From contig JAKSYS010000518.1 of NCBI GenBank assembly GCA_022925895.1, positions 1-44,739 on the forward strand: 44,739 nucleotides of DNA, in the 5' to 3' direction. The notes below the pieces were generated by a model. That model made no database searches, was not told where the DNA came from, and was given only the letters and a program-made list of their open reading frames with translations. The DNA comes from Fragilaria crotonensis (taxonomy: Eukaryota; Bacillariophyta; Fragilariophyceae; Fragilariales; Fragilariaceae). The position numbers were made by a program, and so were the translations under genes. Positions 1 to 9,219 of this stretch are shown piece by piece (the first letter of the stretch is position 1; each line of letters opens with the position of its first letter).

Positions 1-716
1 AGACGATAGACTTGAGTACAGGAACTCTAGCAGTAGCTCTAGTACTAGCGTAGTCTACTTGTACAGCGTACTGGTTGCACAAGACAAAATTGGTGCGTTC
101 CTGAACCCTGAACCCTGAACACCTCCTCACCCCCAGGAATGTTCAGGCAAATGACGGTTTCGAACTAACTCAAAGATAGCTAAACTTCTCTTCGCCGAAC
201 CTTCCAGTGTCTCCCGGTGACTCACTCTGTGGACGGGGAGAGTCTCTGAATTCTGAATGACAAGCATTCCTGATGATTTCTTGAAGACCCAGGACAACTG
301 GCATCCGCTGCGGTATGATTTCTGCCTGCGTCAGGCATACTTAGGTCAACCGCAATTCGAGACTTCCGCTCAGGTGGCAATTGCATCAGCGTGGGGCTCT
401 CAGTCGTGTGGAGACCCAAATTTCGGTGTCCACGGGACCGAATCGATGGGTTCCCAACTCCCAAGCTCTGTTTGCGTACTGGAATGTAATCCAAGTACAA
501 CGTGTATGCATATGAGACATATACATGACAGTAGAATGTGGTCGTTTACCCAAAACCCACGAGCAGCTGAAGCTGAGCCCAGAGCTGACTAATGGCCCAA
601 GAAGCCTTAGCGTTGCATCCTAACTTTTAATACCGTAGTTGCTAGTATCACTTATCTTCCATACATTAAAAAGTAAAGAAGCGAGTCCCACCCCAACAGA
701 CTTCCCTAGAAGAGCC
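1..716. other. Intergenic, GTAC-rich left edge
   Basis: Positions 1-85 carry a small cluster of GTAC and AGTACT motifs like those elsewhere in the window. A short 7-bp tandem repeat (CCTGAAC, about three copies) lies near 102-121. Open frames on both strands between 220 and 600 have no recognisable domain and overlap each other, so I call no gene here. Confidence 0.5.
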
Positions 717-1607
717 TTAAACCATTTCTTGTTGCAGCGGAGTTTCACTCTCCATGCTGAGACGTGATTTGAGGAACTTCAAGCGAGGTCCTCCAGTATT
801 TCTCGCATCTTCCGAACTCACGTCTTTCGAAGGGTCATTGGAGGAAACTGTTGCATTGGCTTCATCCCAAGATGTAGGACGTGCTGCTGTCGACGTCTTG
901 GTCTTTTTGGAGGCATGCATAATGTTGTAGTCGGCACCGGAGAATTTACTCAAGGCATCAGTGATAGGGGCTAACGACCCCGTCGATGAGTTCGGCGTAA
1001 CGACATTTCCATCTACCGACTTGCGCTTCGTATCATGATCACGAATTTCCGGCGCTCCTTCTCTCAACGCTTGAGATGTCTTCTCACGTGCCTTGTTGTT
1101 GCCTACATCTCTCCAGACGCCCGCAGCCTGATCCTTCTTGAGGAATCGTCCTGTGCGACGTCGGACTGTATCGACGATAAGACGAGCGATCTTGGGCTTG
1201 TCGCGGCGCTTGGCCTTGAGGTAGAGACGTTGGTACTTCTTAACAAGCCCCCGGTACTGGACATTACCAGGGTGGTGATTGGTTTCACCTCCACGGCCGC
1301 AGAGGACATCGTCGGGTTGAACGGAGGAGATGATGTCATCTGCAGAAGGGGCAGGAGGGACTTCCTTGGGTTGCTCGTCCAGAATGGTTGCAAGCATCTC
1401 TTCTGGATCATCGATGGTATCATCATCGGACGAATCAGTGCCATTCGAGACGACGCGGACCGCATCGTGACAGTCTCGAAGGGCCGCAAGGACGCCACTA
1501 CCGGTAGGTTGGTCGGATGACTGAGAAATGATCGTTTCGGTTCCTTTTTCTCGTTGTGCTTCTAAATGGGCTGCTGCAAGAGCAATGCAAACTAGTCCTT
1601 GAGGCAT
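717..1607 (-). CDS. DUF6824-domain protein
   Basis: Single-exon frame. The strongest block, about residues 98-188 counted from the ATG at 1607, begins DDVLCGRGGETNHHPGN, continues through a basic helix and GRFLKK, and ends in a GNNKAREKTSQALRE-type motif. This is the pattern of DUF6824, a domain expanded in diatoms whose biochemical role is unknown; nuclear or DNA-linked roles are only suspected. The N-terminal part is acidic and low in complexity. The C-terminal part is Ser/Thr-rich with basic patches. An in-frame ATG at 1883 would add 92 residues, but that stretch is Cys/Trp-rich and unlike the rest, so I prefer 1607 (giving 296 aa). The frame is intact. The domain call is secure; the function is not known. 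Confidence 0.85.
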   Translation of the reverse strand: MPQGLVCIALAAAHLEAQREKGTETIISQSSDQPTGSGVLAALRDCHDAVRVVSNGTDSSDDDTIDDPEEMLATILDEQPKEVPPAPSADDIISSVQPDDVLCGRGGETNHHPGNVQYRGLVKKYQRLYLKAKRRDKPKIARLIVDTVRRRTGRFLKKDQAAGVWRDVGNNKAREKTSQALREGAPEIRDHDTKRKSVDGNVVTPNSSTGSLAPITDALSKFSGADYNIMHASKKTKTSTAARPTSWDEANATVSSNDPSKDVSSEDARNTGGPRLKFLKSRLSMESETPLQQEMV

Positions 1608-1883
1608 GATCAACTTGGAACGAGGAAGGTGCGATGAGCGTCGACTAATCCAATTAAACCAAACGACAGGTATTGCAGCACTCAATGCCAGGTTGTCTCG
1701 TAAGACAAGACTCGCTTCTTTGCTACAGCAAACGTCGTATGATTCCAGCGCCAACGATGTGAAGGCCACTACGGGACAGGGCAGATTTGTGGTGGAGTCC
1801 CGTGGTCTGTCCTTGCGTGCTTCGCCAGTGCCTTCAGGCGGGCATACGTATTTGAAACACACGAATTCTCCGAAGTGATGCAT

Positions 1884-2656
1884 ATTCTACTTGGAGCTGC
1901 CCAACTACTGGTATCCATAGTAGAATCCTACGGCTGGTTGCAATAAAGGAAAACTAATAGTAGCCCACGTAGACCCTAGTTCATAAGAATAGCATTAACC
2001 CTGTTGACCTAAAATAATCACGGCAAATTACATGCTTCGTTCGTCTCACAATGGTGCTCAAAGATCTCTCAAGATCTCCGTTGTTTCTTGAGCTGCCGTA
2101 TTTCCACAAGAGGTTATAGACTTGTGTTTGTCCATGAATGAAAACCTTTCATGGAAATACAGCAGCAATGAAATTCACAAGCAAAATTATGGCAACAGCA
2201 GTGAACACGCCGCTGCGCTCATCCACAGGATTCCCAGATGTCGCCTCGGCTTGTCACAGCATCCGGCGATACGGCTAGTGTGCGTAGTGAATGTCGTACG
2301 AGTAGTAACTGCTGCGATTGCTGGATTGCACGCTACTTGTCTGTAGGTGGACTCTAGTATTCCTAGGTCTCTACAGGCGGTGTAGTGGGCTAAAGACGGA
2401 GTGGCGAAAAAATGGTTAGGCAGATGTAACATCACCATTGCCATCGATTCGATCACTTGTGAGAAAAGTGAGTGATCGATTCTCCGTCCAGGTACAGTAA
2501 TTTCCCGCCAGTATTGTGGTTCTACAGGCTGTCCTTGGTCCATCATTCTCCAATTTTGTAGCAACTGAGGCTGTAGGTTATATTGTAGTGTACTATGCGC
2601 ACTAGTATGCCTATGTAGTTTGGCCTACAGTCTTTTCTGTAATGATCCAAGAGGGG
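1884..2656. other. Intergenic, no supported gene
   Basis: A/T-leaning sequence upstream of the DUF6824 gene. A 125-codon minus-strand frame at 2187-2564 has no recognisable motif and I do not call it. Confidence 0.4.
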
Positions 2657-2818
2657 TGTTAGAGATCTACTGTCACTCTGTCACACTGTCACTCGTAATT
2701 ACTGTAAGGATAAATACCATATAGTAATACAGTAGACAGTCCTTCATTGTTCTTAGTCTGTCCGTGACCTGCTTCAGTAATATTCTGAGAATCAGAACCC
2801 TGGTACCAGTTTGCAACA
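2657..2818 (+). repeat. Possible solo LTR or LTR fragment
   Basis: The stretch starts TGTTAGAGATCTACTG and ends ...GCAACA, with a TGGTACCAG motif (2801-2809) that loosely resembles a tRNA-Met primer-binding site. Copia-type LTRs commonly start TG and end CA. There is no second LTR and no gag or pol frame beside it, so this is a weak, solo-LTR-like call. The flank to 3060 holds hairpin-prone sequence, for example around 2960-2985. Confidence 0.2.
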
Positions 2819-3063
2819 CTCACAGTTTGAATTCACTTCCCTAAGTAATTCAAACCATGAATGTTGTTGATAACTTCAACAAAACTCTTTTTATCATGGA
2901 CAACAGTCCCCAAACACCACTCAGGAAGTGGGACTAAGACAACACTTCATTTGTGAGACTCCAACTAATCATGTTGGAGATCTCACCTTCATTTTTCATC
3001 CTACTAGTTTAAGCTTATAATACTCCCAAACCAAAAACAGTAAAGGCCTTTACTAGTTAGCAT

Positions 3064-3300
3064 CTACATTATTCTACACACTTGTACCAACAAATCTACC
3101 GCCATGGTGTACCTCTTCAAGACACCATCGCCCAGGGCTGGATGATCCGTCAGGTTGGCTTCCTCACCCGTCAAGTCCGACGCCACCAGACGTAAGGTCC
3201 TAGTACTAACCTTAAGTCTACCGTCCGCCAGTACTCGCGTACCGACCACACGAATACTGTCACCCATCTCTTTGTCACATTCTGCTGATTGCTGATTCAT
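3064..3300 (-). CDS. Small uncharacterised ORF
   Basis: A 78-residue frame with a fairly balanced protein-like composition: a hydrophilic start, then alternating hydrophobic residues and a repeated VxTRxLxxx(L/V) pattern. I recognise no family. It ends about 100 bp before the ABM gene, which runs the other way, and it may be part of a decayed mobile element next to the LTR-like sequence. It may also be chance. Confidence 0.2.
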   Translation of the reverse strand: MNQQSAECDKEMGDSIRVVGTRVLADGRLKVSTRTLRLVASDLTGEEANLTDHPALGDGVLKRYTMAVDLLVQVCRIM

Positions 3301-3401
3301 TCAGATATTTTTTTATTAGTTGATGGCGTATCTGCGCATCTGCTTTCTGGATCGCAGCACAATACACGAGTACACATCGACCAGGTCACGGAAAGATCAA
3401 C

Positions 3402-4415
3402 ATGTTGCGCTCCATCCTGCTCGTATGCTCTCTCCTAACTGTCTCGGTTCAGGCCTTCGTGCCTCCATCTCACTTAGCTCAGCAACTGTTGACTCGACCG
3501 ATGTCGGCTGTTGACGTTGAGGAGGACATCCAGACCGAAACCACTGCGAAGGGCCTTTTGAAGCGGGATCGGTACATCGCCACCAATCGTTTCGCCGTTC
3601 GGAAGGGCAAGGCTGGCAAATTCGAAAAACGATGGGCGACCCGAAAGTCACGCCTTGCCACCTTAGAAGGCTTCAGGTACTTTCATCTGATGCGTAGAGT
3701 TACCTTGCAAGAAGATGGGTCTTCGACATACGACGAAGGCTCTGGAGACGATGCGTTTGGAAACTATGTCAGTTTCACAATTTGGGAGAAGAAGTCGCAC
3801 TTTTCAGCCTGGCGCAAGGGTGATGCCTTTATTGAAGCTCATGGTGGGACTTCGATCGGAGCTTTTCTTAGCACCATGGTGAACTCCGCGTTAGTTCTCC
3901 AAGGTGCTCCTAAACCAGCATTCTACGATGGGCTCATGTTGCAATCCGTGCCTCCAACAGATCTTCCCGAAATTGTTGATGGGTGGAGAGCAGTGGATGC
4001 GGATGGCGAAAATACGTTGCCAGCAGAATGCTTTGTAGCGTGCAATCAGTTCTTCGTACCAGGAGAGAACGCCGCAGCATTTGAACAACGATGGAATGAG
4101 CGTGAATCCAAACTCAAGGATTGCGATGGCTTTGTCTGCTTTAGCTTGTTGCGACGCGATGGACAAGCAAAGGGCCATGGAATAGTGGCCATGAATGATT
4201 CGGAACCAACCTATCTATCAGCCACTATTTGGAAGAACCGCCAGGCGTTTGAAGCGTGGAGGAAGGGTCCTGCCTTCGGTGAAGCACATGGTCAAGGCAA
4301 GCTCAAGGTGGAAGGGGAAGCTCCGAAGCAGCCCCCAGCACCATTGTGGTCCAAGCCACCTCAACCTGTTTTTTATGAAGGAACTCTTGTTATCACGCAG
4401 ACTGATGGGGCGTAA
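3402..4415 (+). CDS. Plastid-type tandem ABM (IsdG-like) heme monooxygenase homologue
   Basis: A 337-residue, single-exon protein. Residues 1-18 form a signal peptide ending VQA, followed by FVPP at 19-22: the Ala-Phe cleavage motif of diatom bipartite plastid presequences. Two ABM (dimeric alpha-beta barrel) domains follow, about 58-150 and 211-300. Each keeps the spacing of the Asn-Trp-His triad of IsdG-type heme-degrading monooxygenases: N62/W137/H147 and N215/W286/H296, with Trp and His ten residues apart in WRKGxAFxEAH. This family opens the heme ring using the substrate itself for oxygen activation, and a chloroplast member (LFO1) is known in green algae. Heme breakdown for iron recovery in the plastid is inferred, not shown. 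The fusion suggests an intramolecular pseudo-dimer. ATG at 3402 fits the signal peptide. Confidence 0.85.
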   Translation: MLRSILLVCSLLTVSVQAFVPPSHLAQQLLTRPMSAVDVEEDIQTETTAKGLLKRDRYIATNRFAVRKGKAGKFEKRWATRKSRLATLEGFRYFHLMRRVTLQEDGSSTYDEGSGDDAFGNYVSFTIWEKKSHFSAWRKGDAFIEAHGGTSIGAFLSTMVNSALVLQGAPKPAFYDGLMLQSVPPTDLPEIVDGWRAVDADGENTLPAECFVACNQFFVPGENAAAFEQRWNERESKLKDCDGFVCFSLLRRDGQAKGHGIVAMNDSEPTYLSATIWKNRQAFEAWRKGPAFGEAHGQGKLKVEGEAPKQPPAPLWSKPPQPVFYEGTLVITQTDGA

Positions 4416-4780
4416 GCTTCTCAATAAATCTCTATTGATTATGGTGATCATAGTTTTTGGTCGAAGTTGCCGTACTCCTCTCTACTAGCGAAGACTCTAG
4501 TAACACCAGTGTTTCATAGTGACCACACTCATCAGCGTGATATATGGCACTGAGACCGCCGTAGTCGCTTTCACCCAAATGTCTATTCACAACGCGACCA
4601 GAAATTCTACCATATCCGCAAGCCCATTCTCAATTGCCAGCACTAAACACGACATTCCCTCCCGACTAACTGCGTTCACATTTGCCCTGAAGCGATCAAG
4701 GACAGCCCACTACATCCCCATTTGAAGCGTGCATGGAAGCGATCATGAGCCAGGAGTTCCCTTGTCGAAACTCCGCCGAT
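4416..4780. other. Intergenic
   Basis: The 3' flank of the ABM gene. The short frames here have no recognisable features. Confidence 0.4.
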
Positions 4781-5290
4781 GTATCTGTACCCCACACACT
4801 CTAATCGGTCGCTCTACAATATGAGCATCCCCTTCTGCAGCAGCATAACAAAGGCAGGTCCATCAATTGATATCATAGGGGAGCACGTCCATTCCATAAT
4901 CGTTAACCAGTTGCATGACCAGATCCTTGCCGCCGCTGCTCTGCACAACGCAAGGCAGTGCGGTAATTCGTGCTTGGTTGCGTTGATGTATACCGGTAGC
5001 ACCGGTGTCGTAAGGTGCTTCTACCATTCTCCAACAACCACTGGTACAGGCGAACCTCAAGGTGTTCACTTTCTCCTCGTTTCGTGTAAGGTAGTTTCTT
5101 TCCATGAGAGGGAAAATTCCACGTTCCCTTCTCCGCGCACATCACCAAAGTCGTCGTGCCATTGATTTTGGCATGGTGAACATCCACACGAAATTCATTA
5201 ATGAGCAGCCGTACCTGAGCCGCAGAGCCTGATTCGGCGGCAGCCAGAAGCACAGTAGCTCCTTCCCAGTCAACGTGAGTCACGTTCGAG
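4781..5290 (-). pseudogene. Ankyrin-repeat gene relic
   Basis: Read on the minus strand, pieces in different frames give ankyrin-like units: WEGATVLLAAAESGSAAQV...LLI near 5270-5190, then NGTTTLVMCAEKG near 5160-5130, then a unit ending KDLVMQLVNDYGMDV near 4925-4880, then CLCYAAAEGDAHIVE near 4850-4805. Frames change at least twice and a stop interrupts the last unit, so no continuous protein can be read. I see no convincing small introns that would rejoin it. It is most likely a decayed ankyrin protein; indel error could exaggerate the damage. The 5' part beyond 5290 cannot be followed. Confidence 0.55.
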
Positions 5291-5547
5291 AGAAAGCACC
5301 AGAGTCAACATTTCAAGCATCTCTAGTCAACGCAAGCACGAACAATTCGTTGTCAGCGTCTACAGGATGCAACATTTAAGGCGCTTCATAATGTTTTCCG
5401 AGGTACCCGCGGTGGAAGGCTCCAGCCGCAACGAGTTGTGAATCGAATTATAGGTTTACTTGTAGAGCGGGGATGGTAATAATAGGAAGTTCAAAACCTT
5501 CGAATACTTTGCTGCAACTTGTGGGGAATGCTTGATACGTCATTCCA

Positions 5548-6409
5548 TTATTCCTCCATGGTTTCGTCCGTTGCTGCGATCGAAGACTCCGTGGTCCAAT
5601 CCCCACCGAATGGAGCCGCCAATGGGTCACTATTGCCGGCCTCGAGGGCTTTCTTCTTCCAGGCAGGGATATCCTCTGCATGATGGTGATCATGGTCATG
5701 CTTGTGCCCAGCCTCGTGTTTGTGGTCAGGTTTATGTTCATGATCGTGCTTATGATGATCCTGGGCGCGTGATCAAAAGTAGAATGGATCAACATGTGAG
5801 CAACACGGGGACCAACAATCTGGGCCGCATCCGTCCATTAATCAAAACCAACTTACGTGACTTTCGTGCTTGCACTCCGCGTGGTCACCGTGGCCATGGT
5901 CGTGTCCGCTATGCTCTTTGTGGTCATGGGCATGAGCACTGGAACGTTCCCAAAATGTCAGTGAAACATCTTTCTTAAAAAGTAGGAACACTCTATCAGA
6001 AGTAACTTACTGCTTATCATGACCATGATCATGTCCACAGCAATCCTTGTGTTCCGTGTGGTCGTGGCTATGTCCGCTGGAGCGAGTCAAGAAAGTGAGT
6101 TTCGAGTGTAAAATCGTCCACTGTTTAGCGACAAATACACAACGTGCGTCAATATTGCTTGACTTACTGGTCATGAACCTGACTTTCCCCGTGCCCGTGT
6201 GATTCGCCTGCATGTCCGTGATCAATGGTGCACTTTTCGCTACCGTGATAATGCGCATGTGGATCAGGATCGTTGGCAGCGTGAGCCTGTTCCTCAAACT
6301 CTTTGATTTGCTCACGAAGTGTCGCAATGTAACCTCTTAGAACCACTTGCTGCACGCTCGTGAGTTCACTCAGAGTGGCCTTGACCGTATCGGGGAGTGG
6401 AGCCGGCAT
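5548..6409 (-). CDS. Histidine-rich, probably metal-binding protein (4 exons)
   Basis: Coding exons on the minus strand: 6168-6409, 6011-6076, 5857-5938 and 5548-5760. All three introns (91, 72 and 96 bp) are GT-AG with GTAAGT donors. Together they give 200 residues. Residues 1-45 form a helical, weakly coiled-coil N-terminus (LREQIKEFEEQAHAA). Then come repeated His modules such as HSHDHTEH..CCGHDHGHDK, one or more per exon, and a short non-His C-terminus with a Trp and an acidic end. His-x-His runs of this kind bind Zn, Ni, Cu or Co in chaperones and transporter loops; there is no membrane segment, so a soluble metal buffer or chaperone is inferred. Introns 1 and 2 are both phase 2, so exon 2 is symmetric. 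The start is ATG at 6409. A MITE lies 48 bp upstream of it. Confidence 0.8.
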
Positions 6410-6456
6410 GATCAATGGCGGCTACGACTGGATTCGAGTCGAAAGTGAAAATGGCA

Positions 6457-7152
6457 GCTATATTTGGGAGTGCCTAATGCGCTTAGAATTAATGCGCTTA
6501 TAAAGCACTTGCACCAATCAAAATCTTCCAAAACGTCATCATTGCAATTTCGAAGTCAATAATTCTGTTTCACCCCTTGTCTAAGTATGAAGGTCACTTT
6601 TAACGCTTATGACCACGAGATCAAACATGTATGTCATACACGAAGTCTGTGTATGCATACATGTGCCGTATCTGAACTATGACATACCACCACTGAGTGT
6701 ATGTATAAACAGGGCTGGAGTACTTCTTTAATAGATCAACAAATTTAGAAGTCTTCGTCGCACTTCGCAACACTCAGAGTACTTGTACTTTTTACCAAGA
6801 GAAAGCAAAAAAAAAACACATGCAAAAGAGACTCGCCGATGCATTGGATGTGTAAATCCGTCTGTTTAACCCTCACCCATCGTCGTCGGCCCCCTCTTAC
6901 ACACGTGAACGTACTGTCGTCCTACTACGAACCAATGACAACTTCATTCACTCGAGTAAGGTAAATTAAAATATATAAACTCAAGATTGGCGTAGCTTGA
7001 AACCTGAATTAAACCGTTATTGATATTTTCAGAAAAGGTCGATGACTCTTTCGGGGAGGGGCAACCCCACCCGAAATTTGGAAGATTTTGATTGGTGCAA
7101 GTGCTTTATAAGCGCATTAATTCTAAGCGCATTAGGCATCCCCGCTATATTT
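6457..7152. mobile_element. Mutator-like MITE with 9-bp target duplication
   Basis: The element spans 6466-7143 (678 bp). Its terminal inverted repeats are 67 bp (6466-6532 and 7077-7143); the inner 62 bp match perfectly and the outer 5 bp differ at two positions. It is flanked by the 9-bp direct repeat GCTATATTT at 6457-6465 and 7144-7152. Long TIRs with a 9-bp target duplication are typical of Mutator-like elements. The interior has no convincing frame and includes A-rich sequence, so the element is non-autonomous. The near-perfect TIRs suggest a young insertion. It lies in the upstream region of the histidine-rich gene. Confidence 0.8.
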
Positions 7153-7836
7153 GCGCCGCTGCTGTTTTCTGGAACATCGGGTAAATGGCAGTTTGATCTT
7201 GATCAAAAGTTGGATTATCTTATATGCTCGTAGAGTAGGGTTAAAAGGATTTCCTTATTCCTTGATCTCTCACGGGCCAATACAGTAGTATAATTGTCAT
7301 ACGAGTACTGGTACTAGTACGACTACTTTGTTGTAGTATCATGGCGATCATGGCCATCATGGCCATCATGTCAGTACTCGGAGTGATGGAATCTTGGTTG
7401 ACTGTTGCGCCGCATTCCACTATGCTGAAGAATTTCAAATCGAAGTATCGCTCCATCGCTCCGAGTCCCTGTTACTTGTTACTGTAGTACCAGCTAACAA
7501 GTACTGTAGTACTCGAGTACCTCTTCTCAGAGAAGTTCCGAGTTCCGAGGCGTCCAACCGTAATATGTCATACTGGTACCAGTACATGTACTCTGTACGA
7601 TCGGATCCCATTTGAATGCAGTGAAATCAGGTCAATCATCAATCATGACGTCGTAGGACGAAAGAATCACGTATCATGACGTCGTAGGACGGATGACTTC
7701 ACGTACTTCATACTTACGGTCACACAGTACGCCAGCATGACACGGGACACGGGACAGGGGACTGGTTCCACATATGTCCGTTGGAGTTTTCGATATTTCT
7801 CCTACACTGGCGTATCGCATATCATATATTCATACT
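7153..7836. other. Intergenic with GTAC cluster
   Basis: Positions 7290-7605 are dense in AGTACT, GGTACC-like and GTAC palindromes, with a short ATGGCCATC-type tandem repeat near 7340-7370. A direct repeat (ATCATGACGTCGTAGGACG) occurs at about 7643 and 7675. No gene is seen. Confidence 0.5.
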
Positions 7837-8355
7837 CTCAGGCGCGTTCTTAACTCAGCAATTTTCGGGTAGGAGGGTAGGATGATTTTTCGGTTAAATT
7901 CGTTTTTTGACGTTATTCGACCGTAAAAACCCGGAAAAGATGGTAGGAGGCAATTTTGCATCCTACGGTAGGATGAAACAGGCGTGGAGGCTTTTTTCAT
8001 CCTACCACATACAACGTGACGTCGTCACATTGCCCTGCATTATTTATTTCAAAAAATCAAATCTGAAGATGTACATGCGGAAGTACCAATGCTCAGACTC
8101 TTCTTCGCACTTTACATAGGTGACCTTGAGAATGAAACACGAGTTCTTCGTCACACATGATAGATTTTTAATTAGGTAGAAACAAGGTCGTTTTCCTAAG
8201 TAAATAAAGTTGGATGAGAGGACGGAAAACTGAGTTGAGAATGGAGAAGAGTAGGATAAAAATTTGAGCGTTATAATGGTGTTATCAACTCCGTTGCCTC
8301 CTACCATCCTACCAGCATCCTACCCGAAAATTGCTGAGTTAAGAACGCGCCTCAG
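7837..8355. mobile_element. Foldback/MITE element with 5-bp target duplication
   Basis: Inverted termini of about 33 bp (GCGCGTTCTTAACTCAGC...) lie at 7842-7874 and 8318-8350, flanked by CTCAG direct repeats at 7837-7841 and 8351-8355. The interior repeats the TAGGATG/CATCCTA motif, including an inner hairpin near 7964-8008 (GGTAGGATGAAA pairing with TTTCATCCTACC). No transposase frame is present. The superfamily cannot be assigned from the TSD length alone. Confidence 0.7.
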
Positions 8356-9219
8356 AGACTTAGTACTTGTACTGGAGTACTGTACCTGGTATTTCTTAAC
8401 GCCTTGAAGTGCACCGCCGAGTTTATGTGCGTAGTGCGTAGTATATTCTGTAGAGGCAACCGTTGAACGACACAGAAACTTTAGGAATGTGTGATACGTA
8501 TGCATTGTTGTGATAATGGTACAGTACCAGTAAGAATATGTACAACAAGGTATGTTGGCGAGCATTCACGAAGTTTCTATTACTTGTACCTGGTACGAAA
8601 ATGAAATACGGGCGAGGACGAACATGTTACGGAATAGTACCAGTGTACCAGTACGACCTTTCCCATCAATTTAACGGCACGTATATAAACATATATACAG
8701 TATGTTACGTAAGCGAAGTGGATGGGAGCGCGGTCACAAAGTCACAATCGAGTACCAGTACCTGGTACCTGGTATCATACCTCGTATGCATATGCAATAT
8801 GCACATGACGAAGTCGACAAATCTATGATATCCCTGTACTGCGTACTTGTACCGTGAATGTCATACCAGCAGCAACTGGATCGGAATGACTACAGTACTC
8901 TACTACTACAGTACGGTAGTAGAGTACTACAGTACCTGGTACGTCTGATCGACGTACTGTACCCCTGTACCTCTGTACTTCGTAGTTTTTTCCGAAGTAC
9001 GGTAGTACTCCAGTACCTGGTAAGTATCATTACACAATAGAGTTTTACAAGCCGAGAACTTCGATTTTTTTGTTTTGGCAGGACGAAACCAATTGCATAT
9101 GTCGTGACCGAGACTCCAAGCTACAGGCTACGACGAGGTATCACAATCAATCTAAGAGTTGAGCATACAATCGCTCACTGTCGAGGGTCAGTCACCCCGT
9201 GTCACTCATTAAATTGAAA
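8356..9219. other. Intergenic with dense GTAC cluster, promoter side of LRR gene
   Basis: Positions 8365-8400, 8515-8660 and 8750-9025 are packed with GTAC palindromes, including repeated CCTGGTACC-type units. The last cluster ends about 195 bp before the ATG at 9220. No frame here looks coding. Confidence 0.5.

Noticed and set aside
102-121. CCTGAAC repeats resembling degenerate telomere sequence
   Set aside because: Only about three units, 7 bp rather than the expected TTAGGG type, and followed by ordinary sequence.
2187-2564. 125-codon minus-strand open frame
   Set aside because: No motif, odd composition, and no splice or homology support.
5532-5978. 148-codon plus-strand frame over the histidine-rich gene
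   Set aside because: It is the antisense of the His-rich exons and reads through their introns; the minus-strand spliced model explains the region.
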